DNA of 44,107 nucleotides from Ruminiclostridium sp. Lineage in GTDB: Bacteria > Bacillota > Clostridia > Oscillospirales > Ruminococcaceae. The DNA is taken from positions 1-44,107 of the forward strand of contig JAGAWN010000149.1 of the NCBI GenBank assembly GCA_017941355.1. The letters are read 5' to 3'. The translations under genes and the position numbers were made by a program. The notes beneath the pieces were generated by a model, which worked only from the letters and a program-made list of their open reading frames with translations, searched no databases and had not been told where the DNA came from. Shown piece by piece: positions 1 to 8,770 of the stretch (position 1 is its first letter; every line of letters begins with the position of its first letter).

Positions 1-1553
1 GGATACGTCCCGCGGTTGAACGGGTCTTTGTAACCCTCCTTGCCTGCTTCGTCTCCGTAGTAGATCGACGGGACACCGGGCAGGAAGAATTGCAGAACCA
101 TAGCGCATTTCATCAACACGATGCCGTATGCGTACTGCTCGTTTGAAAGCTGGTGGCAGGACTGCCATTCGCGTCCGTTCCAGCCTACGTCCTCACCGGC
201 AAGACGCGTGATCGCGCGTTCGGTGTCATGTGTCGTGAGGAAGTTCATCAATATGTCGGTCGAGGGCTTCGGATAATGCTCAACGATCGTCATAACACCG
301 TCAACAAGAGTACGCGGGTCACCGAACTTGACGTAATTCAGAACAGCCTCCTTGAACGGATAGTTCATAACGCTGTCAAGCTGACCGCCGATAAGGTAGC
401 GGCGGCGCACACCGTAGCTTTCCTTGTTGGTGGCATCCTCCCAGACTTCGCCGTATATAACGTACTCATCTCCCTTTGATTTCACCGACTTGTTCAGATT
501 GTCAATGAACTCGTCCGGCAGTTCGTCCGCAACATCGAGTCTCCAGCCGGACGCGCCGAGGTCTATCCACTTCTGCAGTATCCCGCCCTCGCCGCAGATG
601 TACTTCGTATAAGCAGGATTGTTTTCGATAACATTCGGAAGTGTGGTTATCCCCCACCACGATTCATAAACATTCGGGTACTCCATCCAGCTGTACCACT
701 CGCGGTACGGACTTTCGGGATCACGGAACGCACCGGTCTTATCGCCGTAGCGTCCGAACTTGTTGAAGTATATGGAATCCGCGCCGGTGTGCGAGAACAC
801 ACCGTCAAGAATAATGCGTATCCCCTTTTCTTTTGCTGTCTTGCAGAGATGAACAAAGTCTTCCTCGGTACCGAGCAGCGGGTCTATCTTCGAATAGTCG
901 GCTGTGCAGTAACGGTGGTTTTCGTGGCTCTCAAAGATCGGGTTCAGATAGATGATGTTGCAGCCGAGCCCCGCAATATAGTCAAGCTTTTGCTCTATTC
1001 CCTTCAGATCACCGCCGAAGTAGTCGTTATTGGTTATGTGACCGTGACTGTCGGGCTTCCAGTCGGGAATATCGTTCCAGTCAGTGTGTATCTTTCTGTC
1101 ATACGGCACATTGTTGTGTACCTCACCGCTCTTGGCGAAGCGATCGGGAAATATCTGATACATAACTCCGCCCTTGAGCCAGTCGGGAGTCGTCATGCCT
1201 TTCTCATAGACCGTAAGCTGGAACAGGTCGCCGTTGTCGATAACTCCTTCACTTGCGCCGTTCTTCTTTATATAGTGGCGGTTATGGTTTATAAGCAGCG
1301 AAAAGTAGTAGTGATGCAGTCCCAGGTCATTCGGTGAATATACACAGTTGTATTCCGTGTATCCGTCGGCTGTCTCTCCCTTATCGAGCTTTATGAAACG
1401 TTCCTTGAAGCCGGGACAGAACATAACGAGCATAGGCTCCTCCACCATAGTTTCCTCCGGAAACCTTATGGTGAACCTGCAATCCGTCTCCCGTTCAATT
1501 GCTCCGAAAGGAGTTTTGTATTCCTCCAGAAAGCAGTCAAAAATCGGTTTCAT
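1..1553 (-). CDS. GH13 alpha-glucan hydrolase (neopullulanase/cyclomaltodextrinase-like), C-terminus cut by window edge
   Basis: Hydrolyses alpha-1,4 (possibly alpha-1,6) glucans; no signal peptide is seen, so it probably acts on imported maltodextrins in the cytoplasm. The ATG at 1553 follows an AAAGGAG site. Residues 1-125 form an N-terminal beta domain; the catalytic barrel starts near VMYQIFPDRF (M131). The three GH13 catalytic acids are visible: D340 in GWRLDVADE, E369 in YGEVWED and D443 in LTTHDTER. The sequence stays open to the window edge (517 codons), so the barrel end and C-terminal beta domain lie outside. It is the last visible gene of a leftward run that includes an MBL-fold protein and an aminotransferase. 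Family is certain; exact specificity (neopullulanase, maltogenic amylase or alpha-glucosidase) is inferred. Confidence 0.93.
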   Translation of the reverse strand, partial: MKPIFDCFLEEYKTPFGAIERETDCRFTIRFPEETMVEEPMLVMFCPGFKERFIKLDKGETADGYTEYNCVYSPNDLGLHHYYFSLLINHNRHYIKKNGASEGVIDNGDLFQLTVYEKGMTTPDWLKGGVMYQIFPDRFAKSGEVHNNVPYDRKIHTDWNDIPDWKPDSHGHITNNDYFGGDLKGIEQKLDYIAGLGCNIIYLNPIFESHENHRYCTADYSKIDPLLGTEEDFVHLCKTAKEKGIRIILDGVFSHTGADSIYFNKFGRYGDKTGAFRDPESPYREWYSWMEYPNVYESWWGITTLPNVIENNPAYTKYICGEGGILQKWIDLGASGWRLDVADELPDEFIDNLNKSVKSKGDEYVIYGEVWEDATNKESYGVRRRYLIGGQLDSVMNYPFKEAVLNYVKFGDPRTLVDGVMTIVEHYPKPSTDILMNFLTTHDTERAITRLAGEDVGWNGREWQSCHQLSNEQYAYGIVLMKCAMVLQFFLPGVPSIYYGDEAGKEGYKDPFNRGTY

Positions 1554-1639
1554 AGTTGTTTGTCTCCTTTTGTTTTATGTATTGCGGTCATACCGCCTTA
1601 TATCCTCCGCCGCGGTGAAACGTCACTTTTCCGGAAAAC

Positions 1640-2488
1640 TCAGAATGTAAGCTCCTCTCCGGTTTGCAGATACTGCAGTCTGTCGCCGAGCTTCTGCTTC
1701 ATTATCCCGTAGCCGGTAAGCCCGGTGCAGTGGAACGTGTAGATAGTTCCGGTTTCGAGCGTCATTATCTCGTTCACCGTCTTTTCAACATGATCCACCG
1801 AGCAGGACAGCTTTTTGGTGGTGCTGCCCATAAGGTGGAATCCGCCGATGACCGAAAGTATCCGAGAACCAGGAAAACGCCGCATCACAGTCTTTATCAC
1901 ATTGGTTATCCCGCAGAGCGAGCAGGGCGAGATCACCACTGCGCCGGAAGTGCGGTTGTTGTCCGGGAATATGACATAGAACGATTCATGCCGGTAATCG
2001 TCGCGTACAAACTTACCGTCCTGCTTCATATAAAGCGTCTTGTCCTCGCAGTAGAATGACCTGTCGGGATGCTCGTTAGACATGGCGAAAAAGCCGGTGT
2101 CGATCTGCTGAAAGCTGTTGTACAATATAAAACTGTCAGGATGCTCCTCGTACAGATAGCCGAAATCTTTCGTGTGGGCGCGGATAAGCGACTGCTGTAT
2201 ATAGTAGTCGCCAAGACAGGATCTTTTCGCGTAGATCTTCACATTCTTGTCTGCCTTATACACAGCCTCAAGTCCGCCGGTATGGGCAAATCCGTTGTGA
2301 GAGATCATCACCGCCGCGATATCAGCCATGTTTATTCCGAGCCGCCTGGCATTGAACATGATCTTGTCGGAAGCCCCGGTATCTATCAGATACTTTATCC
2401 CGGCATTCTCTATGTACAGCGATATCCCGTGTTCGACTCTGAGCTTCTCGGACGCGCTTGTATTCTCTATAAGTGCAACTATTCTCAT
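1640..2488 (-). CDS. metallo-beta-lactamase-fold protein with degenerate metal site (COG1237-like)
   Basis: 282 aa. The overall pattern resembles the MBL-fold family that includes dihydropterin-ribofuranosyl-aminobenzene phosphate synthase: LIDTG near residue 34, a SHxxxxHTGGL loop, GGFHL, and a C-terminal FHCTG. The normal HxHxDH metal motif is changed: residues 64-69 read HNGFAH, so the second His and the Asp are lost. The usual GCSHxGI ligand segment reads PCSLCGI, so that His is lost too. H64, H69 and the His in GGFHL and FHCTG remain. It may bind one metal, a different metal, or be non-catalytic. It starts 13 nt after the aminotransferase stop, and the ribosome site is weak and distant, suggesting translational coupling. 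The substrate is unknown. Confidence 0.8.
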   Translation of the reverse strand: MRIVALIENTSASEKLRVEHGISLYIENAGIKYLIDTGASDKIMFNARRLGINMADIAAVMISHNGFAHTGGLEAVYKADKNVKIYAKRSCLGDYYIQQSLIRAHTKDFGYLYEEHPDSFILYNSFQQIDTGFFAMSNEHPDRSFYCEDKTLYMKQDGKFVRDDYRHESFYVIFPDNNRTSGAVVISPCSLCGITNVIKTVMRRFPGSRILSVIGGFHLMGSTTKKLSCSVDHVEKTVNEIMTLETGTIYTFHCTGLTGYGIMKQKLGDRLQYLQTGEELTF

Positions 2489-2501
2489 AGTTATCTGTCA
2501 G

Positions 2502-3668
2502 TTATCCCTTTGTCATTTTTTCTTTTATGCTCTCCAGTCTGTTGAGAGCTTCATTCAGAGTCTCGTTCTTCTTTGCGAAATGCAGACGAATGTAGCGGTT
2601 TTCCGGCTCCCGGAAAAAGCTGGAACCCGGCACCGCGCCGACTCCCACACGCTCCGCAAGCTTCTCGCAGAAATCGAGGTCGCTCTCATAGCCGTACTCC
2701 GAAATGTCGAGCATGATGTAGTAAGCGCCCTGCGGCACGGTATGAGAGATCCCGATACGGTCAAGTCCGTTTAAGAACAGATCCCGCTTTTCGGTATATT
2801 CTTTTTGAAGTTCCGCATAGTATCCGTCGCCGAATCTAAGACCGGTTACCGCCGCTTCCTGCAATGGTGCGGCTGCTCCTACGGTCAGAAAGTCGTGAAC
2901 TTTCTTCACTGTCTCTATAACCTCAGGACAAGCTATAACATATCCGAGTCTCCAGCCGGTTATGGAATATGTCTTGGAAAGCGAGCTGCACTGTATAACG
3001 CGCTCCCTCATTCCGGGAAGAGTGGCGATATATGTGTGTTTGTGCGGCTCGTAAACTATATGCTCATATACCTCGTCGGTGATGATGAACGAATCATACT
3101 TCACCGCAAGATCAGCTATCGTTTTCAGTTCCTCCGGCGTAAACACCTTTCCGCAGGGATTTGAGGGATTGCAGAGTATAAGCGCTTTCGGACGCTGTCT
3201 GAAAGCGGCTTCGAGAACGTCCGCGTCAAAATGAAAATCAGGCGGAACAAGCGGAACATAGATAGGCTCCGCGCCTGAAAGAATAGTGTCCGCACCGTAA
3301 TTTTCATAAAACGGCGAGAATACTATTACTTTGTCGCCGGGATCGGTGACGCTCATCATAGCAGCCATCATCGCTTCCGTACTGCCGCAGGTAACGACTA
3401 TCTCCCCGTTCGGGTCGATACTCTGACCTGAGAAGTGTTCATACTTGGCGGCGAGAGCCTCACGGAAATTCTGCGCGCCCCATGTTATGGAATACTGGTG
3501 GAAATCCTCATGCGCTACCTGCTCCAACCGTTTCAGGATATCCGCAGGCGGGTCAAAATCCGGGAATCCCTGTGAGAGATTTACAGCGCCGAACTTGTTT
3601 GAGATACGGGTCATTCTGCGGATCACCGAATCCGTGAAATCCGCCGTTCTGACTGAGAGTGAAGGCAT
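2502..3668 (-). CDS. PLP-dependent class I/II aminotransferase
   Basis: 388 aa, the full length for fold-type I aminotransferases. Visible PLP residues: N170 in NPSNPCG, D198 and Y201 in ITDEVY, Schiff-base K232 in SSLSKTYSITGWR, and R240. A C-terminal Arg in NRYIRLHFA probably binds the substrate carboxylate. The sequence style (LSQGFPDF near residue 31) matches the methionine/kynurenine/aromatic aminotransferase branch rather than classical AspC, but the amino-acid specificity cannot be read from sequence. The ATG at 3668 follows AAGGGGA. It sits between the 831-aa protein gene and the MBL-fold gene on the same strand. Confidence 0.9.
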   Translation of the reverse strand: MPSLSVRTADFTDSVIRRMTRISNKFGAVNLSQGFPDFDPPADILKRLEQVAHEDFHQYSITWGAQNFREALAAKYEHFSGQSIDPNGEIVVTCGSTEAMMAAMMSVTDPGDKVIVFSPFYENYGADTILSGAEPIYVPLVPPDFHFDADVLEAAFRQRPKALILCNPSNPCGKVFTPEELKTIADLAVKYDSFIITDEVYEHIVYEPHKHTYIATLPGMRERVIQCSSLSKTYSITGWRLGYVIACPEVIETVKKVHDFLTVGAAAPLQEAAVTGLRFGDGYYAELQKEYTEKRDLFLNGLDRIGISHTVPQGAYYIMLDISEYGYESDLDFCEKLAERVGVGAVPGSSFFREPENRYIRLHFAKKNETLNEALNRLESIKEKMTKG

Positions 3669-3721
3669 AGTGTTTTTGTCCCCTTATCGTGTAATCAGCG
3701 GTTCCATGCAGTCCGAAACCG

Positions 3722-6217
3722 TTATTCGTCATCATCGTCGTCAAGCTGCACGCGCCGCAGCAGCGGGCTTGCCTTTGACGGGCCGAACAGCGCGTTCATA
3801 ACGTGCTTGGTCTTGTGTGAAACGGGAAGTCCGTCGGAATCCACAAGGTTTTCCTCCCGTGAAAATCCGTCGTCCCGGGTCATTCCCTCAAGTATATGGG
3901 AGAAGTCCGCCTTTTCGGCAGTTTCGCTTCCGGTGCCGAGCGCGGAGCTTGCGGTATATCCCCTGTAAGCCGCAGCGGCACTTGCGGGAGCAGGCGGTTT
4001 AACTATTTCCTCGGCTGAGATCTGACCGTCAAGCTCAGGCTGTGCGGGTTCTTGCTTTTCACGGTCATATTCCTCGATAGACTGCCGCAGCTTTTCATAC
4101 GGCGACGGTTCTATGTAATCTTCCGTCTCTCCGGAAGCGAAAATGTTGCTGCGATGAGGAATAAAGACCTTCACATCATCTTCCTGACGCTGGACAGCGA
4201 TATCACTTCGCCGTCCGTATATTTCTTCGGGAGTCCGCACGTCTGTCCTCGATGTTCCCTCAACCGAGCCTTTGCGTTCCGCATCGCGGTTCTGCTTCAC
4301 CTGCGAAACAAATGAAGGCGAACGGTTTTCGTCCCCGTTCGGAATAACGACCGGGCGGGACTTCGCGGCGATGTCCTGTGCCTGTGAGGAACCGCCTTTG
4401 ATTATCCTCGATACCGGAGGCTGGCGGAACGTCTGCTGCTGATACCCGTTCTGCTGACCGTACTGGTTTACATTGCCGTAACCCTGACGTGCGGCGGCGT
4501 AGCCCTGCGGCTGTACCGATTGCACAGGGTTTACCGGCTGTACCGGCTGAACAGGCTGATTCTGCGTATTCATGCCGTACTGTGACGGATAGCTGTAAGC
4601 CTGCATTCCTGCGGGATCGTAGTTCTGCACGGGCTGTTGTCCGTATCGGAACCCGCCGTTCTGTAAGTTGTTCTGCCGTGCTTCGGCAGTCTTGCTTCTG
4701 TCAGCCGCAAATAGCTTGCGTACAGCGTCCATTGCGGCTTTTTCCGATTCCGCCAGCGTCGAAGCCGGAGCGGGAGAAGAAACACGGGTATTTACCGTTT
4801 CCCGATCTACTTTCTCAAATACGAACTTGCGGATATGCTTTCCGTTTTCGGTTATCTCGTCCTCTTCGGTTTCCGGAGATTCCGTTTGCTCCTCTTTCTT
4901 TTCAAAAAGCGGAGCGCGCTTCTTTGAAGCGAACTCGTCGCCTCTCGACAGCTCGATAAAATCATTCAGCTGCTTCTCCCCCGCTTCACCGAGCAGTATA
5001 TCGTCTTTCAGGCGGAGTTCGCGCTGATACCACATCGAGAAATCTCTCTGTGTCATATCCACATTGACTCTGGCTGCCATTTCCTTGTAAAGCGCGTCCA
5101 TTTTTGAGGTCACGGTATCCTTGTCAACATATATTATCTTTGGTTCGTCCCTGTCGTGTTCATCTTCGTCTGTTTCGATCGCAGCGGCGACCGCGGATTC
5201 CGCAAGTTCGGGATCGTCTATCTTCATAAGTTCGAGACAGGTCCCTCCGCCGTCACGCTGCAGGCGGCTGCAGTAGTCGAAATCATACTCCTCGTCCCGT
5301 ATGTAGTAATCACCACAGCGGGCGCATTTCTGCAAGTACGCGCCGCTCTGTGCGGAAACGTCGATCTCAAGGTCAATAATAGCTTTGAACGAGCCGGGAA
5401 CATAGATGTACTGCGGCACCGAACTGAGAGATTTGATGATAGTCTTTGCCATGCTGTCGTTTTTGGCGGGTATGTACTCTTTTACGGCGGCAAAGGCGTC
5501 CATAGCGATCTTGTCGGTAAGATCCGGGTTCTTCCGGAATTTGTACCCGTCTTTGTATTCGATATCCTTTAGCTGATTGCGTGCGATCTCCTTTGCTGCG
5601 GTATTCATCACAAACGGAGAATTTGGGAGTCTGCCTGCCGAAAACACACCTACTGAAGCGATCTCATTTATAGGAAATCCCTGTTCGTTTGCGGCAACAT
5701 TATACAGCAGATCAAAGTAGTTAGCGCGGGAAACCGCCTGCTGCGGCGAACTTATCTTAACGCCGAATACGAAATCCGACTTGACTCTCGCATATTCCTG
5801 GAGTTTAAGCAGATTCGTCCATTCGTTGATCGCCCTGTTGTAGCGGTAATCGGAAAGTCTGCCGAATATTGCCTTTTCAAAGGGATTGCGGCATTTCAAA
5901 AAGCTCTGCCAGAGTGTGTTCACGCCTATCTCGCTTTGCTTGCAGAGATAATCTATCCAGCAGTCAACAACTATCTTTTCAAAGGTAGTCCTCATGTTCT
6001 GCTCGTAATACTTGTGACAGCCGGATATTGAGTTTCTGATAGAATAAACATCATCTACGTTGTACTCGCCGGTTCGCGCCGCAAGTCTGCACAGATCCGT
6101 GCAGTGCTCAAGAAACAGCGAGAAATCATAGCGGCAGAAATTCATAAGGTTACTCGGATAGAACAGCGTGTAGATGTCGTTTGAGTTTTTACCGGCTATA
6201 TTAAGCTGACGAGGCAT
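3722..6217 (-). CDS. large protein of unknown function: folded N-half with Cys4 motif, disordered Q/P-rich C-half
   Basis: 831 aa from ATG 6217; a GTG at 6229 is also in frame but only 2 nt from the AAAGGA site, so the ATG fits better. Residues 1-330 look folded, and a likely zinc site uses C298, C301, C316 and C327 (CARCGDYY ... YCSR). This resembles DUF6076-type proteins, but that is a weak guess. Residues 440-830 are low complexity: acidic and Lys stretches, a Gln/Pro/Tyr-rich part around 520-600 with QPV repeats, and an acidic end (five Asp). No signal peptide or membrane helix. It lies 36 nt after the gene for a membrane protein with an acidic tail and is probably co-transcribed with it. 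Function unknown; a scaffold or regulatory role is possible. Confidence 0.75.
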   Translation of the reverse strand: MPRQLNIAGKNSNDIYTLFYPSNLMNFCRYDFSLFLEHCTDLCRLAARTGEYNVDDVYSIRNSISGCHKYYEQNMRTTFEKIVVDCWIDYLCKQSEIGVNTLWQSFLKCRNPFEKAIFGRLSDYRYNRAINEWTNLLKLQEYARVKSDFVFGVKISSPQQAVSRANYFDLLYNVAANEQGFPINEIASVGVFSAGRLPNSPFVMNTAAKEIARNQLKDIEYKDGYKFRKNPDLTDKIAMDAFAAVKEYIPAKNDSMAKTIIKSLSSVPQYIYVPGSFKAIIDLEIDVSAQSGAYLQKCARCGDYYIRDEEYDFDYCSRLQRDGGGTCLELMKIDDPELAESAVAAAIETDEDEHDRDEPKIIYVDKDTVTSKMDALYKEMAARVNVDMTQRDFSMWYQRELRLKDDILLGEAGEKQLNDFIELSRGDEFASKKRAPLFEKKEEQTESPETEEDEITENGKHIRKFVFEKVDRETVNTRVSSPAPASTLAESEKAAMDAVRKLFAADRSKTAEARQNNLQNGGFRYGQQPVQNYDPAGMQAYSYPSQYGMNTQNQPVQPVQPVNPVQSVQPQGYAAARQGYGNVNQYGQQNGYQQQTFRQPPVSRIIKGGSSQAQDIAAKSRPVVIPNGDENRSPSFVSQVKQNRDAERKGSVEGTSRTDVRTPEEIYGRRSDIAVQRQEDDVKVFIPHRSNIFASGETEDYIEPSPYEKLRQSIEEYDREKQEPAQPELDGQISAEEIVKPPAPASAAAAYRGYTASSALGTGSETAEKADFSHILEGMTRDDGFSREENLVDSDGLPVSHKTKHVMNALFGPSKASPLLRRVQLDDDDDE
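4508..4559 (-). repeat. short degenerate repeat encoding QPV/NPV/QSV units
   Basis: Several CGGCTG/CAGGCTG units spaced about 9 nt apart encode consecutive QPV-like tripeptides in the disordered region of the 831-aa protein. This is a coding repeat and likely to vary in copy number. Confidence 0.5.
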
Positions 6218-6253
6218 TATGAGGTTCACTTCCTTTCGTGGGTTTATAACAGG

Positions 6254-7174
6254 TTATTCAAAGTCGGACTCTCCCGCAGGCTCAATTACCTCCGCAACAG
6301 CGGGAGTAGTCGCAGCCGTACCGTAGTATTCCTCAATACCGACATCGTGGGATTCGTAGTAAGTGAGGACTTCGGCGTCTGTTTCTTCTTCCTCTTCCTC
6401 CGGGTTCTCACGAAGTTCCTCTGCCTGCGCGAACAGTTCTTTTATATTCTTTGCTCTGCCGTCGATGTACAACTCGTTGTTGTTAAGCCATTTATATACC
6501 ACCGATGACTGATCCATTGTAACAAGGACTTTCTGACTGTAGAGATGCTTGTAGCAGTTCAGATAAGGCAGCTTTATGTCGTCCTCTGTCTTTTCGATGT
6601 AGTATGTGGTCAGACTTCGTTCGTTTCCCGCATCATCGACATACATAACGATCCTGTATGATCCGTCCGGCGAATAGCTGTAGTTTTCGGAACGCTTGGT
6701 TATATCACATTCTGAGATCTGCAGGAAAGTCCGCACTGTAAGATTGAAATGCAGCATAGTCAGATATACAAGAGTTCCTACCACGAACATAAGCAGATAG
6801 ACAGTGCCGAGTATTGTTTTAAAAGTTTCGTTAAGCCCGGCAGCAAGAAAAGTGAACAGACAGGTCACTATAGGCGGAACAATAAGGTACCACTGACCGA
6901 AAGCAATGATCAGCAGCACGAACGCGAGTATAGGCGTCACACACACCACCAGTTTTGTGATAAACTGCTGACGTGTATAGAACATGATCCCGGCAAATAC
7001 AAAGTTCACCAGAATGTAAAGCAGAAACAGCGGAACATTGTTTACGGGTTCAAGGTAATATGCGAAAGCAAGCCAGTCAATGTAAGCCACAAATAAAGGG
7101 AGTCCGAGGGACAGCAGCGATACTGCCCTTTTTATCCATTTATTTCTCAGAATGTCAAGAATCTTATCCATCAT
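6254..7174 (-). CDS. multi-pass membrane protein with acidic cytoplasmic-type tail, function unknown
   Basis: 306 aa with about five hydrophobic helices in residues 15-150, then a soluble domain (about 155-255) containing SPDGSYRIVMYVDD, and a Glu-rich tail ending in alternating Ala/Pro and acidic residues. I do not recognise the family. Two adjacent ATGs (7174, 7171) follow GGGAAAGG; either could be used. It is the first gene after a good leftward promoter at 7279-7307 and is followed at 36 nt by the 831-aa Cys4 protein. Both have acidic disordered tails, so they may work together at the membrane, but that is inference. Confidence 0.75.
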   Translation of the reverse strand: MMDKILDILRNKWIKRAVSLLSLGLPLFVAYIDWLAFAYYLEPVNNVPLFLLYILVNFVFAGIMFYTRQQFITKLVVCVTPILAFVLLIIAFGQWYLIVPPIVTCLFTFLAAGLNETFKTILGTVYLLMFVVGTLVYLTMLHFNLTVRTFLQISECDITKRSENYSYSPDGSYRIVMYVDDAGNERSLTTYYIEKTEDDIKLPYLNCYKHLYSQKVLVTMDQSSVVYKWLNNNELYIDGRAKNIKELFAQAEELRENPEEEEEETDAEVLTYYESHDVGIEEYYGTAATTPAVAEVIEPAGESDFE

Positions 7175-7278
7175 AAACCTTTCCCGGGGACAGCAGAAAA
7201 GATCACATCTGTCAGATGTTTCACAATCCCCTTATTTATGTAAAAACTATCAGGACATAAAAAGCCAATATATTTATT

Positions 7279-7307
7279 ATTGTACACCAAAACGAGAAAA
7301 ATTTCAA
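7279..7307 (-). promoter_or_regulatory. sigma-A-type promoter for the leftward operon
   Basis: On the minus strand, -35 TTGAAA (7302-7307), 17-nt spacer, -10 TACAAT (7279-7284). It points to the gene starting at 7174 and leaves a leader of about 100 nt. The leader contains the dyad CATCTGTCAGATG near 7206. Confidence 0.6.
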
Positions 7308-7347
7308 TAGTAAATGTGAATTTTTTATAAATTACCATTAAATTTAT

Positions 7348-7393
7348 AATAACACGCGTTATTGTTCGTGTTTTAATTCAATGTGTACACATT
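7348..7393. promoter_or_regulatory. cluster of palindromes in the divergent region (operator candidates)
   Basis: The 378-bp gap between the leftward operon and the PFK gene is very AT-rich and has no gene. It holds AATAAC-N4-GTTATT (7348-7363), the overlapping AACACG-N10-CGTGTT (7351-7372), and a perfect 14-bp palindrome AATGTGTACACATT (7380-7393). They lie between the two divergent promoters, which suits a transcription-factor site. No factor can be named. Confidence 0.4.
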
Positions 7394-7510
7394 TTTGCTC
7401 AGAACAGTTCTTCATACGGTTCGTTATTTTGTCATTTGAAAACGTTTATATATATTTTTTTTTGGCTAAAACAAAGAATTTGCCAAAAACAGATGAAAAA
7501 CTGTCTTTGA

Positions 7511-7521
7511 TGTGTTATAAT
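7511..7521 (+). promoter_or_regulatory. extended -10 promoter of the PPi-PFK gene
   Basis: TGTGTTATAAT (7511-7521) carries a consensus TATAAT with an upstream TG, and there is no convincing -35 box at 16-18 nt. It sits 31 nt before the ATG at 7553, which has an AAAGGA ribosome site. Confidence 0.6.
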
Positions 7522-7552
7522 GGAATAAAGTTTATAAAGGACGGTAATAACA

Positions 7553-8770
7553 ATGAACATTGCCATTGCACAATCGGGAGGACCTACTTGCGCTATAAAC
7601 GCTTCCCTTGTGGGAGCTTTCGCGGAAGCGCTGAAAACTCCGGGAATAGACGCTATATTCGGTTCTATTAACGGTATCGAGGGAATTATAAACAACAACC
7701 TTATCGACCTGAAAAACTTCATACGTACAAATGACGATATGGAGCTGCTTAAACAAACACCTTCGACGGTTCTCGGTTCCTGCCGGTACAAGCTTCCGGA
7801 GCCGGACACAGACAGCACGGTTTATGAACAGATAATGAACTGTTTCCACAAGCACGATATACGGGCTTTTCTGTACATAGGCGGAAATGACTCAATGGAC
7901 ACGGTAATGAAGCTGTCAGCCTACGCTGAAAGCCACGGCGAAGATGTCCGTATCATAGGCATACCCAAGACTATCGACAACGATCTCTGCGCTACCGACC
8001 ATACTCCGGGATTCGGTTCCGCAGCAAAATATGTAGCCACTACTGTACAGGAGATAGTCTGTGACAGCTCCGTTTACAGCGTCGAATCCGTAACTATCAT
8101 TGAGATAATGGGACGCCACGCGGGCTGGCTCACCGCTTCCACCTGCGTTATCCGCGCAAACGGTGTGAATGCACCGCACCTCATTTATCTTCCCGAAGGC
8201 AATTTCAGCACTGCACAGTTCATAGAAGATGTAAAACGTGAACAGGCAAAGCATAAAGCACTGGTTATCGCAGTTTCCGAGGGTATCGAGCTGGACGATG
8301 AAAGCTGCCGTTCCGGCGTTACCGACAACTTCGGACATAAGTACCTCTCCGGTGTAGGAAAGCAGCTCGAAAACCTTGTCCGCGAGAAATTCGGCTGCAA
8401 AGTGCGCTCCATAGAACTGAACGTAATGCAGCGCTGCTCCTCACACATCTGTTCCAAGACCGACATAGATGAAGCTTTTGCTATAGGTGCGGCAGGAGTC
8501 CGCGCAGCGCTTGCCGGCGAGACCGGTAAAACAATGGTGTTCAGACGCATAAGCGACATTCCTTACATCATCGACATCGTATCCGTTCCTGCTTCCGAGA
8601 CAGCTAACAAAGAGAAGTTCTTCCCCAAGGAATGGATAACTCCCGACGGAACAAACGTCAACGAACAGGCTCTGCGCTACTTTCTCCCGCTCATTCAGGG
8701 CGAAAACGTCCTGCGAATGCGCAACGGTATGCCCGAGCACTTCAAGATAAAGGAAGAAGTTCTGAAATAA
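7553..8770 (+). CDS. pfp: diphosphate-dependent 6-phosphofructokinase (PPi-PFK)
   Basis: 405 aa. Reversibly phosphorylates fructose-6-phosphate with PPi in glycolysis/gluconeogenesis. The phosphate-donor loop reads GGND at 110-113 and the catalytic motif PKTIDND at 138-144, with catalytic base D142. The Lys at 139, where ATP enzymes have Gly, together with GGND in place of GGDG, marks a PPi user. MGRHAGW near 190 is the conserved substrate-binding segment. The ATG at 7553 follows AAAGGA. The stop overlaps the start of the next small gene (TAATG), so the two are translationally coupled. PPi use saves ATP in a fermenter and makes the step reversible. Confidence 0.95.
   Translation: MNIAIAQSGGPTCAINASLVGAFAEALKTPGIDAIFGSINGIEGIINNNLIDLKNFIRTNDDMELLKQTPSTVLGSCRYKLPEPDTDSTVYEQIMNCFHKHDIRAFLYIGGNDSMDTVMKLSAYAESHGEDVRIIGIPKTIDNDLCATDHTPGFGSAAKYVATTVQEIVCDSSVYSVESVTIIEIMGRHAGWLTASTCVIRANGVNAPHLIYLPEGNFSTAQFIEDVKREQAKHKALVIAVSEGIELDDESCRSGVTDNFGHKYLSGVGKQLENLVREKFGCKVRSIELNVMQRCSSHICSKTDIDEAFAIGAAGVRAALAGETGKTMVFRRISDIPYIIDIVSVPASETANKEKFFPKEWITPDGTNVNEQALRYFLPLIQGENVLRMRNGMPEHFKIKEEVLK

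Noticed and set aside
1554-1639. Promoter directly upstream of the GH13 gene
   Set aside because: Only a TATAAG-like box without a fitting -35; read-through from the upstream genes is as likely.
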